The notes under the pieces were generated by a model. It was not told where the DNA came from, did no database searches, and worked only from the letters and a program-made list of their open reading frames with translations. A stretch of DNA of 64,000 bases from positions 1 through 64,000 of IMG/VR virus record IMGVR_UViG_3300035670_000039; one strand, 5' to 3'. Position 1 is the stretch's first letter; every line of letters begins with the position of its first letter. The position numbers and the translations under genes are program-made. Below are positions 12,018 through 18,511 of the stretch, piece after piece. Origin of the DNA: a virus.

Positions 12018-12767
12018 ATGATTAAATTGAAAGAATTAATATTGGAGGGTTTGAAAGATAGTGTATATTTGGAACCCAAGAGTAAATCTGAAGTATTGAA
12101 TTTTATTAAGCAGCATTATTTAAAGACATATCCTACGGCGGTGGCTGCTAATTATGGTGTGATGTACAAGAAGACAGATGGTAATGTGGATATGGTAGGA
12201 GTGATTGTTTATGGACAAACCACCAAGCCACAAGATTATGAAGAAATAGCTGTAGATGCAGAGGGCAACAGTTTATTGCAAAAGAATGAAGTATTTGAGT
12301 TATTGAGATTATATTTGAAACCTGAGGCAAAACAAATACCTGAGTTAAGCAACTTGGCGTCGTATGTAATTGGTTTGGGTAATAAAAAGATTAAACAGGA
12401 TTATCCCGAATTAAAGGTTGTTATTACACGGGCTGATAGTGGACAGGGACATACTGGATCTATATATCAAGCAACAAATGCAATTTATTTAGGCAAGAGT
12501 AAAGATACAAAACGTTTGTGGGATAAAAAAGAAAACAAGTGGGTGTATAGATTACCACAAATAAAGAAGTATGGTTTTGAAACTGGTAAAGATGCAGCAA
12601 ATGATGCAAGAACCAATCCTAATAGTCCATTTGAAATAAGAACTGCTACTGGAAAACATATGTACATTTATATTTTATCCGGACAAAATTCTAGTGATGG
12701 TAAAAGAATATTGGGTGGATTGATTAAGTCAATTCAACCATATCCAAAGAAACAAAGTAACGTTTAA
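12018..12767 (+). CDS. Mom-like GNAT family DNA-modification protein, 249 aa
   Basis: The pattern matches the Mom/GNAT family known from phage Mu: a strand pair around VMYKKTDGNVDMVGVIVYG, then FELLRLYLKPEAKQIPELSN (hydrophobic-R-L core), ASYVIGLGNKKIKQDYPELK, and the hallmark VVITRADSGQGHTGSIYQAT followed by NAIYLG. Mom modifies adenines and protects phage DNA from host restriction, so an anti-restriction role is likely. The start at 12018 is used because the longer frame begins inside tRNA-Phe. The C-terminus (from about residue 170) is an extra basic region. Confidence 0.75.
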   Translation: MIKLKELILEGLKDSVYLEPKSKSEVLNFIKQHYLKTYPTAVAANYGVMYKKTDGNVDMVGVIVYGQTTKPQDYEEIAVDAEGNSLLQKNEVFELLRLYLKPEAKQIPELSNLASYVIGLGNKKIKQDYPELKVVITRADSGQGHTGSIYQATNAIYLGKSKDTKRLWDKKENKWVYRLPQIKKYGFETGKDAANDARTNPNSPFEIRTATGKHMYIYILSGQNSSDGKRILGGLIKSIQPYPKKQSNV

Positions 12768-12785
12768 AGTTTTTTTAAAAAGCTG

Positions 12786-12813
12786 TTGACGAAGTTATAA
12801 AGTGTGGTAAGAT
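12786..12813 (+). promoter_or_regulatory. RNA-island promoter 3
   Basis: TTGACG (12786-12791), 16-base spacer ending GTGTGG, TAAGAT (12808-12813). It drives the tRNA group from 12856. Confidence 0.8.
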
Positions 12814-12855
12814 GATTATAGTTCGTTGACAATGTAAGAAGAAATTTTTAATAAT

Positions 12856-12931
12856 GGAATCATAAGTCAATTGGCTAGACTACGATACTCTTAATATCGT
12901 GATTCGGGTTCAAATCCCGATGATTCCACCA
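12856..12931 (+). tRNA. tRNA-Lys(CUU), canonical
   Basis: Acceptor GGAATCA/TGATTCC, stem CGATA/TATCG, loop CTCTTAA, D-loop with GG, T-loop TTCAAAT, discriminator A, CCA encoded. Confidence 0.9.
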
Positions 12932-12937
12932 TTTTAT

Positions 12938-13019
12938 AAGTCTAGCGGTAACTCGTAACCGATATTTGCCGGGGTTGAAATCCTAGGGATTAAAGAGTGA
13001 CAGAGGGAAAGACCCACCA
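12938..13019 (+). ncRNA. tRNA-sized structured element
   Basis: Nested helices GTCT...AGAC and ACTC...GAGT enclose two hairpins, AACCG...CGGGGTT and AATCC-TAG-GGATT. It ends in ACCCACCA. No standard cloverleaf can be drawn. Confidence 0.4.
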
Positions 13020-13025
13020 ATTTAT

Positions 13026-13104
13026 GGAGTCAAAGCCACAATAGACGGGCAGCCGGCTTTTAACCGGACGATTCGTGTGGGAGCATTACCCACTGGCTCC
13101 ACCA
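13026..13104 (+). tRNA. tRNA-Lys(UUU), A18/G55 type
   Basis: Acceptor GGAGTCA/TGGCTCC, loop CTTTTAA. T-stem GTGGG/CCCAC closes AGCATTA; D-arm GCC-ACAATAGACG-GGC carries AG. Variable region slightly long (8 nt). Discriminator A, CCA encoded. Confidence 0.9.
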
Positions 13105-13107
13105 ATT

Positions 13108-13184
13108 TAATGGGTAACTGGCCCCATAAGTGACTGCCGACCGGTACAATCGGTAAAACACAGAGACGGCGTGGAGAGCACAGC
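13108..13184 (+). ncRNA. tRNA-sized structured element
   Basis: Hairpins ATGGG...CCCAT and ACCG-GTACAAT-CGGT, the latter inside GCCG...CGGC. It ends GCACCA, but the 3' strand has no matching 5' acceptor strand. Confidence 0.35.
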
Positions 13185-13195
13185 ACCAATTTTTT

Positions 13196-13271
13196 GGGGT
13201 ATAAGAGGAACAGCAGACTCATTTCCCTGTCACGGAAAAGATAGTGGGGGCAGCACCCATATACCTCGCCA
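13196..13271 (+). tRNA. tRNA-Asp(GUC), A18/G55 type
   Basis: Acceptor GGGGTAT/ATACCTC, stem TTTCC/GGAAA, loop CTGTCAC, discriminator G, CCA encoded. T-stem GTGGG/CCCAT closes GGCAGCA; D-arm GAG-GAACAGCAGA-CTC carries AG. Confidence 0.9.
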
Positions 13272-13278
13272 TTTCAAT

Positions 13279-13352
13279 TGACCGTTAATTCAATAGCAGA
13301 ATAGACGACTGATAATCGTCCTACGCCGGAGCGTAACCGGCACGGTCAACCA
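13279..13352 (+). tRNA. tRNA-Ile(GAU), A18/G55 type
   Basis: Acceptor TGACCGT/ACGGTCA, stem GACGA/TCGTC, loop CTGATAA. T-stem GCCGG/CCGGC closes AGCGTAA; D-arm ATTC-AATAGCA-GAAT carries AG. Discriminator A, CCA encoded. Confidence 0.92.
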
Positions 13353-13356
13353 TTTT

Positions 13357-13462
13357 CACCAACTCTATGAAGCAGGTCGTGTGGTAAAAGAGATAGCGGG
13401 ATTTGTGTTGACGACGAACACAAACCGAATAAGCCTATTAGCAAACTATCGTGTTGGTGCCA
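13357..13462 (+). ncRNA. Structured RNA ending in CCA, possibly an unusual tRNA
   Basis: CACCAAC (13357-13363) pairs with GTTGGTG (13453-13459), followed directly by CCA. Inside, GATAG/CTATC encloses a hairpin with TTTGTGTT/AACACAAA and a TAA/TTA hairpin. At 106 nt it is too long for a plain tRNA and I see no valid anticodon loop. Confidence 0.4.
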
Positions 13463-13484
13463 CCATTGTTCGAACAGTGGTGGG
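13460..13484 (+). repeat. Perfect-looking hairpin with palindromic loop
   Basis: CCACCATTG and CAGTGGTGG pair around TTCGAA with one T-G pair. It overlaps the CCA of the previous RNA, so it may affect processing. Confidence 0.5.
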
Positions 13485-13494
13485 TAATTTTAAC

Positions 13495-13572
13495 GCACTC
13501 GTAGCTAAACTGGACTAAAGCGACTCGGTTCTAACGAGAAGATTGCAGGTTCGAATCCTGCCGGGTGTGCCA
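13495..13572 (+). tRNA. tRNA-Arg(UCU), canonical
   Basis: Acceptor GCACTCG/CGGGTGT, loop GTTCTAA, T-arm GCAGG-TTCGAAT-CCTGC, D-loop with GG, discriminator G, CCA encoded. Confidence 0.85.
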
Positions 13573-13577
13573 TTTTT

Positions 13578-13651
13578 GCCTTCATAGTATAAAAGTATTA
13601 CACATCATTGGTAATGATGAAACGCAGGGGCGGTACCTGCTGGAGGCTCCA
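13578..13651 (+). tRNA. tRNA-Thr(GGU), A18/G55 type
   Basis: Acceptor GCCTTCA/TGGAGGC, stem CATCA/TGATG, loop TTGGTAA. T-stem GCAGG/CCTGC closes GGCGGTA; D-arm GTA-TAAAAGTAT-TAC carries AG. Discriminator T, CCA encoded. Confidence 0.9.
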
Positions 13652-13704
13652 TTTTAAAAATATATTTAAGTGTGAGGGTATTATATATATAATAAAATAA
13701 ATTT

Positions 13705-14508
13705 ATGGAATCTACAAACTCTCCCCAAACATTTTCGTTTACTAATAAAAAGGTATTATATTCAATAATTGCTGTAATTGTATTGGTAATTTTTGGATTA
13801 TACGCATTATTTAGTTCATTAAATAAAGACAATAAAGTTTTGTCTAAAAAAGTTGCTAATCAGTCTGAGATTGTTGTAAATCAAAGTTTATTGATTACCA
13901 ATTTAAATCAAAAAAATGTGGAAATGACTTCATTATTGAAGAGTTATGACAATAAATTGAGTATATTGCATACTAATTTAACTCAGTTACAGAATATTAC
14001 TGAGAAGTTAAAATTATCATCTGATGAAAAAGACATAAAGATTAAAGATTTGACCCAAGAAAAATCTGCGCTTGAATCTGATTTAAAATCATTGCGTAAT
14101 ACGCTTGTAAAAATGACTAAAGAGATCGTAGATTTGAGTGATGAGCTTAAAGTTGCAAAGACTGATAAAGATCAAAATGAGCTTGTGGCTAAGATTGAAG
14201 AGCTTACAAAAGAAAGAGATTTCTTGAAGAACAAGATTGTTGAGTATGAAAAAATTATAGAGGAATTGAAGAGAGAAAATGCACTTTTGGCTCAAAATTT
14301 GAGACAAAATATGAAAAAAAGTGGTTATGAATTTAAAAACAAATTGGGTGAGTGGCCAAAAGGTGCGGAAGTTTTGATGAAAATTTCAAATCAGCACTCA
14401 AATAATTTATCAAAAGAAATTAATCAAGTAGATGAATCAAAACAAGAGGAAAAACCTAAAAAAGTGGGTTTTTGGAAGCGTATTTTTGGTTCAAATGCGG
14501 ACGAATAA
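13705..14508 (+). CDS. Membrane-anchored coiled-coil protein, 267 aa
   Basis: A short polar N-terminus leads to a transmembrane span at about residues 14-34 (KKVLYSIIAVIVLVIFGLYA), followed by a long coiled coil (about residues 38-200; heptads such as KIEELTKERDFLKNKIVEYE). The tail is Lys-rich and ends in KKVGFWKRIFGS. One pass with the coil probably on the periplasmic side; a role in envelope or virion assembly is possible, but no family is recognised. It sits inside the tRNA array with no clear promoter. Confidence 0.7.
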   Translation: MESTNSPQTFSFTNKKVLYSIIAVIVLVIFGLYALFSSLNKDNKVLSKKVANQSEIVVNQSLLITNLNQKNVEMTSLLKSYDNKLSILHTNLTQLQNITEKLKLSSDEKDIKIKDLTQEKSALESDLKSLRNTLVKMTKEIVDLSDELKVAKTDKDQNELVAKIEELTKERDFLKNKIVEYEKIIEELKRENALLAQNLRQNMKKSGYEFKNKLGEWPKGAEVLMKISNQHSNNLSKEINQVDESKQEEKPKKVGFWKRIFGSNADE

Positions 14509-14514
14509 TTTAAT

Positions 14515-14589
14515 GCCTGTATAGCTTAATAGTAAAGCATCAATTTCGTAAATTGATAGATATTGGGTCAAAACCAATTGCAGGCTCCA
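14515..14589 (+). tRNA. tRNA-Thr(CGU), intermediate type
   Basis: Acceptor GCCTGTA/TGCAGGC, stem TCAAT/ATTGA, loop TTCGTAA, discriminator T, CCA encoded. The D-loop carries AG (TTAATAGTAAA), but the T-loop GTCAAAA keeps U55, so this gene pairs A18 with U55. Confidence 0.85.
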
Positions 14590-14591
14590 AT

Positions 14592-14666
14592 TGTCACGTA
14601 GCGTAATAGAATCGCAGCTGGTTCTGACCCAGAAGATTGTGGGTGCAAGTCCTACCGTGACAACCA
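14592..14666 (+). tRNA. tRNA-Gln(CUG), A18/G55 type, isotype provisional
   Basis: Acceptor TGTCACG/CGTGACA, four-pair anticodon stem CTGG/CCAG, loop TTCTGAC. T-stem GTGGG/CCTAC closes TGCAAGT; D-loop TAATAGAAT carries AG. Discriminator A is unlike the two other Gln tRNAs (G). Confidence 0.7.
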
Positions 14667-14677
14667 TTTTATATAAA

Positions 14678-14768
14678 GCACGATGACAGAGCTAGAGAAC
14701 TGAGATGTCTGCAAAACATCATTGTATGAAAATACATATGCAAGGAGCGTAACCTTGATCGTGCTCCA
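14678..14768 (+). tRNA. tRNA-Cys(GCA), A18/G55 type, with a long variable arm
   Basis: Acceptor GCACGAT/ATCGTGC, stem GATGT/ACATC, loop CTGCAAA, discriminator T as in Cys, CCA encoded. T-stem CAAGG/CCTTG closes AGCGTAA. The variable region is about 19 nt and folds as TGTAT-GAAA-ATACA, whereas Cys tRNAs normally have a short one. Confidence 0.85.
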
Positions 14769-14830
14769 AAAATTTTAAAATTAATTCGTATATTACACAA
14801 TACTCCATTTTATTTTCTATTTATTTGGGT

Positions 14831-15001
14831 ATGGAAAAAAGTAATCTCTATCAAAAGTTTTTGGAATTGAAAAAAGAAATTGAAAAACATAAATGGATAG
14901 AGAGTGAAAAACTTGGAAACGATATAGGATTTGAACAAGCGTTGGTAGATTGGATGACCAAACACAGAGTTGGTTGGAGTGAAAGCATAAAACAAAAATA
15001 A
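14831..15001 (+). CDS. Small hypothetical protein, 56 aa
   Basis: Helical N-terminus (LYQKFLELKKEIEKHKWIES) and a conserved-looking end EQALVDWMTKHRVGWSES, which I recall from small uncharacterised bacterial and phage proteins. TATTTATT lies 4 bases before the ATG, the candidate late-start motif. Confidence 0.65.
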   Translation: MEKSNLYQKFLELKKEIEKHKWIESEKLGNDIGFEQALVDWMTKHRVGWSESIKQK

Positions 15002-15024
15002 GTGTACCTATTTTACAATTTTTA

Positions 15025-15032
15025 TATTTATA
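15025..15032 (+). promoter_or_regulatory. TATTTATA motif before a start codon
   Basis: Candidate late promoter, 4 bases before the ATG at 15037. Confidence 0.55.
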
Positions 15033-15036
15033 ACAT

Positions 15037-15450
15037 ATGACCAAGAACGATTTAAAAAAGTTAATCAAAAGTTTGACCAAGGAAATTTTAGTTGAAGATT
15101 TTGACAATGCAGCTGAAGTAGAGAGTGATAAATTGACTGCTACTTTATCTGAAACTGATAAAGCTAAAGACATCAAAGACTTGGAAAATTTGTTAAAAAA
15201 TCCTGATCCAAGTAGAGCAAAAGATTATGGTTCTATTGAGAAATACAAACAGATGTTGAAAGATAAAATTGCCAGACTTAAAGAAAGTGGTGATCCATTT
15301 AGAGACATTGTAAAGAAATATGCTAAACTATATAGAGACAGTGAAGACGCTCGTAGTGAAAAAAGCAATTACAATGCTTGGTTACAATCAAAAGCTCAAC
15401 AAGACCCAAAGTTAAAAAAGGCGTTGCAGTTGATGAAAAAATCAAAGTAA
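15037..15450 (+). CDS. Hypothetical helical protein, 137 aa
   Basis: Highly charged and almost entirely helical (KKLIKSLTKEILVEDFDN..., SIEKYKQMLKDKIARLKESG, AKLYRDSEDARSEKSNYNAW). The N-terminus resembles that of the 157-aa protein at 40181 ('KKxIKxxxKEIL/V'), a feature of scaffold-like phage proteins. Followed by a terminator. Function unknown. Confidence 0.65.
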   Translation: MTKNDLKKLIKSLTKEILVEDFDNAAEVESDKLTATLSETDKAKDIKDLENLLKNPDPSRAKDYGSIEKYKQMLKDKIARLKESGDPFRDIVKKYAKLYRDSEDARSEKSNYNAWLQSKAQQDPKLKKALQLMKKSK

Positions 15451-15478
15451 AAATTAAATAAATTTATATAAAGTACAA

Positions 15479-15512
15479 CGATTAATGTAAAAATTAATCG
15501 TTTTATTTTTTA
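15479..15512 (+). terminator. Rho-independent terminator
   Basis: CGATTAAT (15479-15486) pairs with ATTAATCG (15493-15500), followed by TTTTATTTTTTATT. Confidence 0.85.
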
Positions 15513-15540
15513 TTGACAATGTGACATTAACAAGTATAAT
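15513..15540 (+). promoter_or_regulatory. Near-consensus sigma-70 promoter
   Basis: TTGACA (15513-15518), 16-base spacer, TATAAT (15535-15540), 11 bases before the ATG at 15552. Confidence 0.9.
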
Positions 15541-15551
15541 AAAAGTATAGT

Positions 15552-15875
15552 ATGAATGAATTAAGTAAAATTGATATGGCTAATCTGGTCTTTAGTGAAG
15601 ACAAGAAGGCTAAAATTAAAGACATTTTGTGTTCTTTTTATGGAGCTACTGATGTACAATATAAAAGTTTAAATTACGGCATTTGTATAGAAATATCTGG
15701 TACTGATAGTTTTAGGTTTATTAAAAATGCTATTGGTAAAGTGTTGGAGGTAAGTGAAGATACGCTTAGTGTTTTGGGTGAAAATAAAAAGTCACAAAAA
15801 GCGTCGTATGTTTATTTGCCTGAGAAAGACAAAGCTTTGTATAAAAAACTCAAAAAGTCAGCGGTAAATAAATAA
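15552..15875 (+). CDS. Hypothetical protein, 107 aa
   Basis: Alpha/beta protein (SFYGATDVQYKSLNYGICIE, FRFIKNAIGKVLEVSEDTLS) with a Lys-rich tail. No known domain. It has the best sigma-70 promoter of the window and an 11-base gap to the ATG, so it is probably strongly expressed early. Monocistronic. Confidence 0.65.
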   Translation: MNELSKIDMANLVFSEDKKAKIKDILCSFYGATDVQYKSLNYGICIEISGTDSFRFIKNAIGKVLEVSEDTLSVLGENKKSQKASYVYLPEKDKALYKKLKKSAVNK

Positions 15876-16013
15876 TTTATTATAAAAATATAAAACTATT
15901 TATATACAACAATATTTGGGACGGTCCCAAAACGCATTAAAGATGGTTATTTTTTTGTAATCTGAATTAGTGTGGTGTAAATAACAAAACAAACAAAAAG
16001 GATAGTTAAAAAT

Positions 16014-16712
16014 ATGAAGAAAGTATTAGTATTAGTGTCATTGTTGACCGCTCTAGCAGTTACTGCTGGAGATAATTCTAACATCTCAGTAGAGGCTGGT
16101 TATAACAACCAGTACATCGTTAACGGTGTAGCTCGTTCTGAAGGCACGCCATTTGTGGGTGTAGGTGCTGTAAAGAGTTTAAAGTATGCGGATGTATATT
16201 TGGGTGGTACTCTTTTGGCCAATGGCGACCTAGATCAGTCTCATTGGACTTTGGGTGCTGGAAAAGAAGTAAATGTGTGGAAGGATGTATTTTCCGCACG
16301 ATTGGATACTACTGTAACTCGTCACCAAGCTGGTAACTTTGGTATTCCCAACAGCACTGAATTTGGTGTTAAGTTGGCACTACCAAACAAGATTGTTACA
16401 CCATATGTTCGTGGATATTATGATGTAGACTTGAAGCAAAGTGGTGTATTTGTTGGTGCAGAACGTGCTCAAAAACTTCCATTTGGATTTGTTGTAACTC
16501 CTGGAGTTGAGTATGGTAAGGTAGAAGATTATACCGCTGTAAATGCAAAGTTGGCATTGACTCGTCCGTTTGAAACTTCATTTGGTGTATTTACTCCATT
16601 TGTAAGTGCTGGATGGTATGACAACAACTTTAATACTACCAAGTACAATTGGGCAACCCGTGAATTTAGTGGTGACATTGTATATTCTGGTGGTTTGAAA
16701 TTGACCTTCTAA
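16014..16712 (+). CDS. Outer-membrane beta-barrel (TorF-like putative porin), 232 aa
   Basis: Signal peptide at residues 1-18 (MKKVLVLVSLLTALAVTAG). The mature part is a series of alternating beta strands with aromatic girdles (VEAGYNNQYIVNGVARSEGT, DVYLGGTLLANGDLDQSHWT, VTPGVEYGKVEDY) and a terminal strand ending in F (GGLKLTF), the signal for BAM-dependent insertion. It resembles the TorF-type putative porins. A phage-borne porin could replace or mask a host receptor. Preceded by an AAGGA-type ribosome site and followed by a strong terminator. Confidence 0.75.
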   Translation: MKKVLVLVSLLTALAVTAGDNSNISVEAGYNNQYIVNGVARSEGTPFVGVGAVKSLKYADVYLGGTLLANGDLDQSHWTLGAGKEVNVWKDVFSARLDTTVTRHQAGNFGIPNSTEFGVKLALPNKIVTPYVRGYYDVDLKQSGVFVGAERAQKLPFGFVVTPGVEYGKVEDYTAVNAKLALTRPFETSFGVFTPFVSAGWYDNNFNTTKYNWATREFSGDIVYSGGLKLTF

Positions 16713-16738
16713 TAGTAATTGTAGAATTACAAATGTGA

Positions 16739-16769
16739 ACCCGCTTAGAAATAAGCGGGTTTTTTATTT
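16739..16769 (+). terminator. Rho-independent terminator
   Basis: ACCCGCTTA / TAAGCGGGT around a GAAA tetraloop, then TTTTTATTTT. Confidence 0.95.
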
Positions 16770-16775
16770 TGCGCA

Positions 16776-16783
16776 TATTTATA
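16776..16783 (+). promoter_or_regulatory. TATTTATA motif
   Basis: Candidate late promoter, 20 bases before the ATG at 16804, a longer gap than usual. Confidence 0.45.
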
Positions 16784-16803
16784 AATAAAGAAAGATTTAT
16801 TTT

Positions 16804-17712
16804 ATGCCTACTATAATGGAAAGTTTATTAGCGGAACACGCAATTTTGTTACAAAAAATAATTGATCAGGCAAAGAAAGATGCTTTATCATCACAAGCAT
16901 CATCATCAGGAATAACTGGAACAACAAATGTAGTAAAGTTGGATTTGTTGTCACATATCAATTCTAACTTTGACAATTTAATTAAAGAAAAGAAAGACAA
17001 GAATATTTTAACTCCATATGTTAATCCTTATAATTGGCCTAGAAACAATAATTGTTGGGCAAAGAGTATTAATTTGACGGGATATTCTTCTTGTATTGTA
17101 CCTTTAGGAGGAGTTGGCGGCGGAACACTTATAACTAAGAAACATGTATTATTTGCAAATCACGTGCCTTATTCATCAACTCCATTTCTTATTTTCTTTG
17201 TAAATAATAATAACGTTACACTTACTTACAATGTTGTCAAAACAAAACGAGTGGGTAATACAGACATTTTAATTGGTGAGTTGGATAAAGAAGTTGATGA
17301 TTCATTAAAAGTATACAGTGTATTGCCAGCTAATTACACCAAATATTTTGATGTGAACAAAATTAATTTCCCAATACTATATTCTGATCAAGAAAGAAAA
17401 GCTTTGATTGGAGAATTTGGAGGTATTAATGGTTCATATGGATCAAATAACACAGTAATAAATCTATCAAAAGATCCTAATAGAGCGCAATATTTTGAAG
17501 CTTTAATTGGTGGTGACAGCGGCAATATTGTCTCTACTATTATTAATAATGAAATAGTATTGATAGGTGGTTGGTATATGACATTAGGAAGTTCTGCTGG
17601 TGTTGGAACAAGTATTCCTAGTTATATAACCGAAATAAATAATACAATATCATCACTAAGTGTTGGATATAAAGTTAACGAGTTCGATTTGAGTGGATTT
17701 AAAACTTTTTAA
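16804..17712 (+). CDS. Trypsin-like serine protease, 302 aa
   Basis: A chymotrypsin-fold core is readable: the His in LFANHVPYSS (about residue 119), the Asp in GNTDILIGEL (about residue 157) and the Ser in the GGDSGN box (about residue 239), preceded by a Gly-rich GGVGGGTLIT. The first ~90 residues are a Gln/Ser-rich helical leader without a signal peptide, so the protein probably acts in the cytoplasm or is packaged. It could process virion proteins, though it is not the usual T4 gp21-type prohead protease. Confidence 0.75.
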   Translation: MPTIMESLLAEHAILLQKIIDQAKKDALSSQASSSGITGTTNVVKLDLLSHINSNFDNLIKEKKDKNILTPYVNPYNWPRNNNCWAKSINLTGYSSCIVPLGGVGGGTLITKKHVLFANHVPYSSTPFLIFFVNNNNVTLTYNVVKTKRVGNTDILIGELDKEVDDSLKVYSVLPANYTKYFDVNKINFPILYSDQERKALIGEFGGINGSYGSNNTVINLSKDPNRAQYFEALIGGDSGNIVSTIINNEIVLIGGWYMTLGSSAGVGTSIPSYITEINNTISSLSVGYKVNEFDLSGFKTF

Positions 17713-17721
17713 AAAATTTTG

Positions 17722-17750
17722 TTGATTTTGTATTTTGAATACTATATATT
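17722..17750 (+). promoter_or_regulatory. Sigma-70-type promoter
   Basis: TTGATT (17722-17727), 17-base spacer, TATATT (17745-17750), ending 9 bases before an ATG at 17760. Confidence 0.7.
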
Positions 17751-17759
17751 AGTAACAAT

Positions 17760-17813
17760 ATGAATTTAATTTCACAACCTAGTCAAGCCAGTCAACTCCC
17801 ATCCGGAAGTTGA
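17760..17813 (+). CDS. Possible 17-aa leaderless micropeptide
   Basis: MNLISQPSQASQLPSGS, starting exactly 9 bases after a -10 box, the same spacing as the leaderless genes of the first 5 kb. The frame overlaps a strong hairpin. Coding is uncertain because of size. Confidence 0.3.
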   Translation: MNLISQPSQASQLPSGS

Positions 17814-17843
17814 AGGCGAGGTTGTTTGCTCCTAAAAGAACCA

Positions 17844-17878
17844 ACCCGTCACTTCAAAAAAAGAATGACGGGTTTTTG
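17844..17878 (+). terminator. Rho-independent terminator
   Basis: ACCCGTCA (17844-17851) pairs with TGACGGGT (17866-17873), followed by TTTTGATTTTT. Confidence 0.85.
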
Positions 17879-17889
17879 ATTTTTAGGTG

Positions 17890-17917
17890 TTGACAAAATG
17901 AGAAGGTGTGGTAAATT
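17890..17917 (+). promoter_or_regulatory. RNA-island promoter 4
   Basis: TTGACA (17890-17895), 16-base spacer ending GTGTGG, TAAATT (17912-17917). Same class as 8782 and 12786. Confidence 0.85.
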
Positions 17918-17923
17918 AGAAAT

Positions 17924-18060
17924 ATAACGATGTAAACAACATCAACAGTCTTTAGAAAGTTTGAACTGAGATCAAAACCGTAGAGGCGAGCCAAGGAATA
18001 GGAGACGCCGGTCCTTAGAAATAAGGGCTACCAACGATAGGTACACAATCCAACAAATTT
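17924..18060 (+). ncRNA. Structured non-coding RNA, unknown class
   Basis: Hand-folded: GATGT-AAACA-ACATC (17929-17943), then a three-way junction in which GTAG...CTAC encloses GGCG...CGCC and the seven-pair GTCCTTA-GAAA-TAAGGGC. No ORF. Like the RNA at 8905, it stands between a promoter of the RNA-island class and the first tRNA of a group. Confidence 0.5.
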
Positions 18061-18065
18061 TAAAT

Positions 18066-18140
18066 GGGCGGTTAGCTCAGTGGAAGAGCAGGACCTTTAC
18101 ACGGTCAAGGCCAGAGGTTCAAATCCTTTACCGCCTACCA
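18066..18140 (+). tRNA. tRNA-Val(UAC), canonical
   Basis: Acceptor GGGCGGT/ACCGCCT (first pair G-U), stem GACC/GGTC, loop TTTACAC, D-loop GG, T-loop TTCAAAT, discriminator A, CCA encoded. Confidence 0.85.
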
Positions 18141-18162
18141 TTTTTTTGATTAACAAATCAAA

Positions 18163-18236
18163 CGGTCACAGGTGTTACGGTAGCATCCGTGCTTTGGGAG
18201 CATGTGGAGCCAGTTCAATTCTGGCGTGGCCGACCA
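18163..18236 (+). tRNA. tRNA-Pro(UGG), canonical
   Basis: Acceptor CGGTCAC/GTGGCCG, stem CGTGC/GCATG, loop TTTGGGA, D-loop TACGGTA, T-loop TTCAATT, discriminator A, CCA encoded. A second Pro(UGG) of the other type lies at 19689. Confidence 0.9.
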
Positions 18237-18242
18237 TTTTAT

Positions 18243-18327
18243 GGGCATATGGCGAAATTGGCAGACGCACGAGTCTTAGAAGCTCGGGGAGAAATCCGTG
18301 GAGGTTCAAGTCCCTCTATGCCCACCA
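18243..18327 (+). tRNA. tRNA-Leu(UAG), canonical
   Basis: Acceptor GGGCATA/TATGCCC, stem CGAGT/GCTCG, loop CTTAGAA, long variable arm, T-loop TTCAAGT, discriminator A, CCA encoded. Confidence 0.92.
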
Positions 18328-18335
18328 ATTTATAC

Positions 18336-18427
18336 GGTTGATAGGCAGATATAAGCTGGCTGCACTAGTCTTGAAAACTAGGTTCGTTGAAAGACGAAGG
18401 TCCGGGCAGTACGGACATCAACCGCCA
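18336..18427 (+). tRNA. tRNA-Ser(UGA), A18/G55 type
   Basis: Acceptor GGTTGAT/ATCAACC, stem CTAGT/ACTAG, loop CTTGAAA, long variable arm, discriminator G, CCA encoded. T-stem GTCCG/CGGAC closes GGCAGTA; D-arm GCAG-ATATAAGCTGG-CTGC. Confidence 0.9.
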
Positions 18428-18436
18428 TTTTAATAC

Positions 18437-18505
18437 AACTCCACTTGACAATGGAGCCGAGGACTGATAATATCGTCCCGTGAAGAAATCGGAGATTGTC
18501 AAAGA
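18437..18505 (+). ncRNA. Structured element with two competing folds
   Basis: Either CTCCA-CTTGACAA-TGGAG (18441-18458) forms, or TTGACAAT pairs with ATTGTCAA near 18495. GGAC...GTCC encloses ten bases that contain the Ile-like string TGATAATATC. No CCA, no T-arm. Possibly a tRNA-Ile relic. Confidence 0.35.
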
Positions 18506-18511
18506 TTTTAT

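Larger units (their letters stand above)
17751..17885 (+). ncRNA. Small structured transcript
   Basis: CAACC...GGTTG encloses TCAACT-CCCATCCGGA-AGTTGA. The transcript ends in the terminator at 17844. It also holds the 17-codon frame at 17760, so it may be an mRNA, a regulatory RNA or both. Confidence 0.5.

Noticed and set aside
11958-12767. 269-aa version of the Mom-like protein
   Set aside because: It would start within tRNA-Phe; the ATG at 12018 follows a TATTTATA motif.
18080-18433. 117-codon ORF across tRNA-Val, -Pro, -Leu and -Ser
   Set aside because: Entirely explained by tRNA sequence; no coding character.
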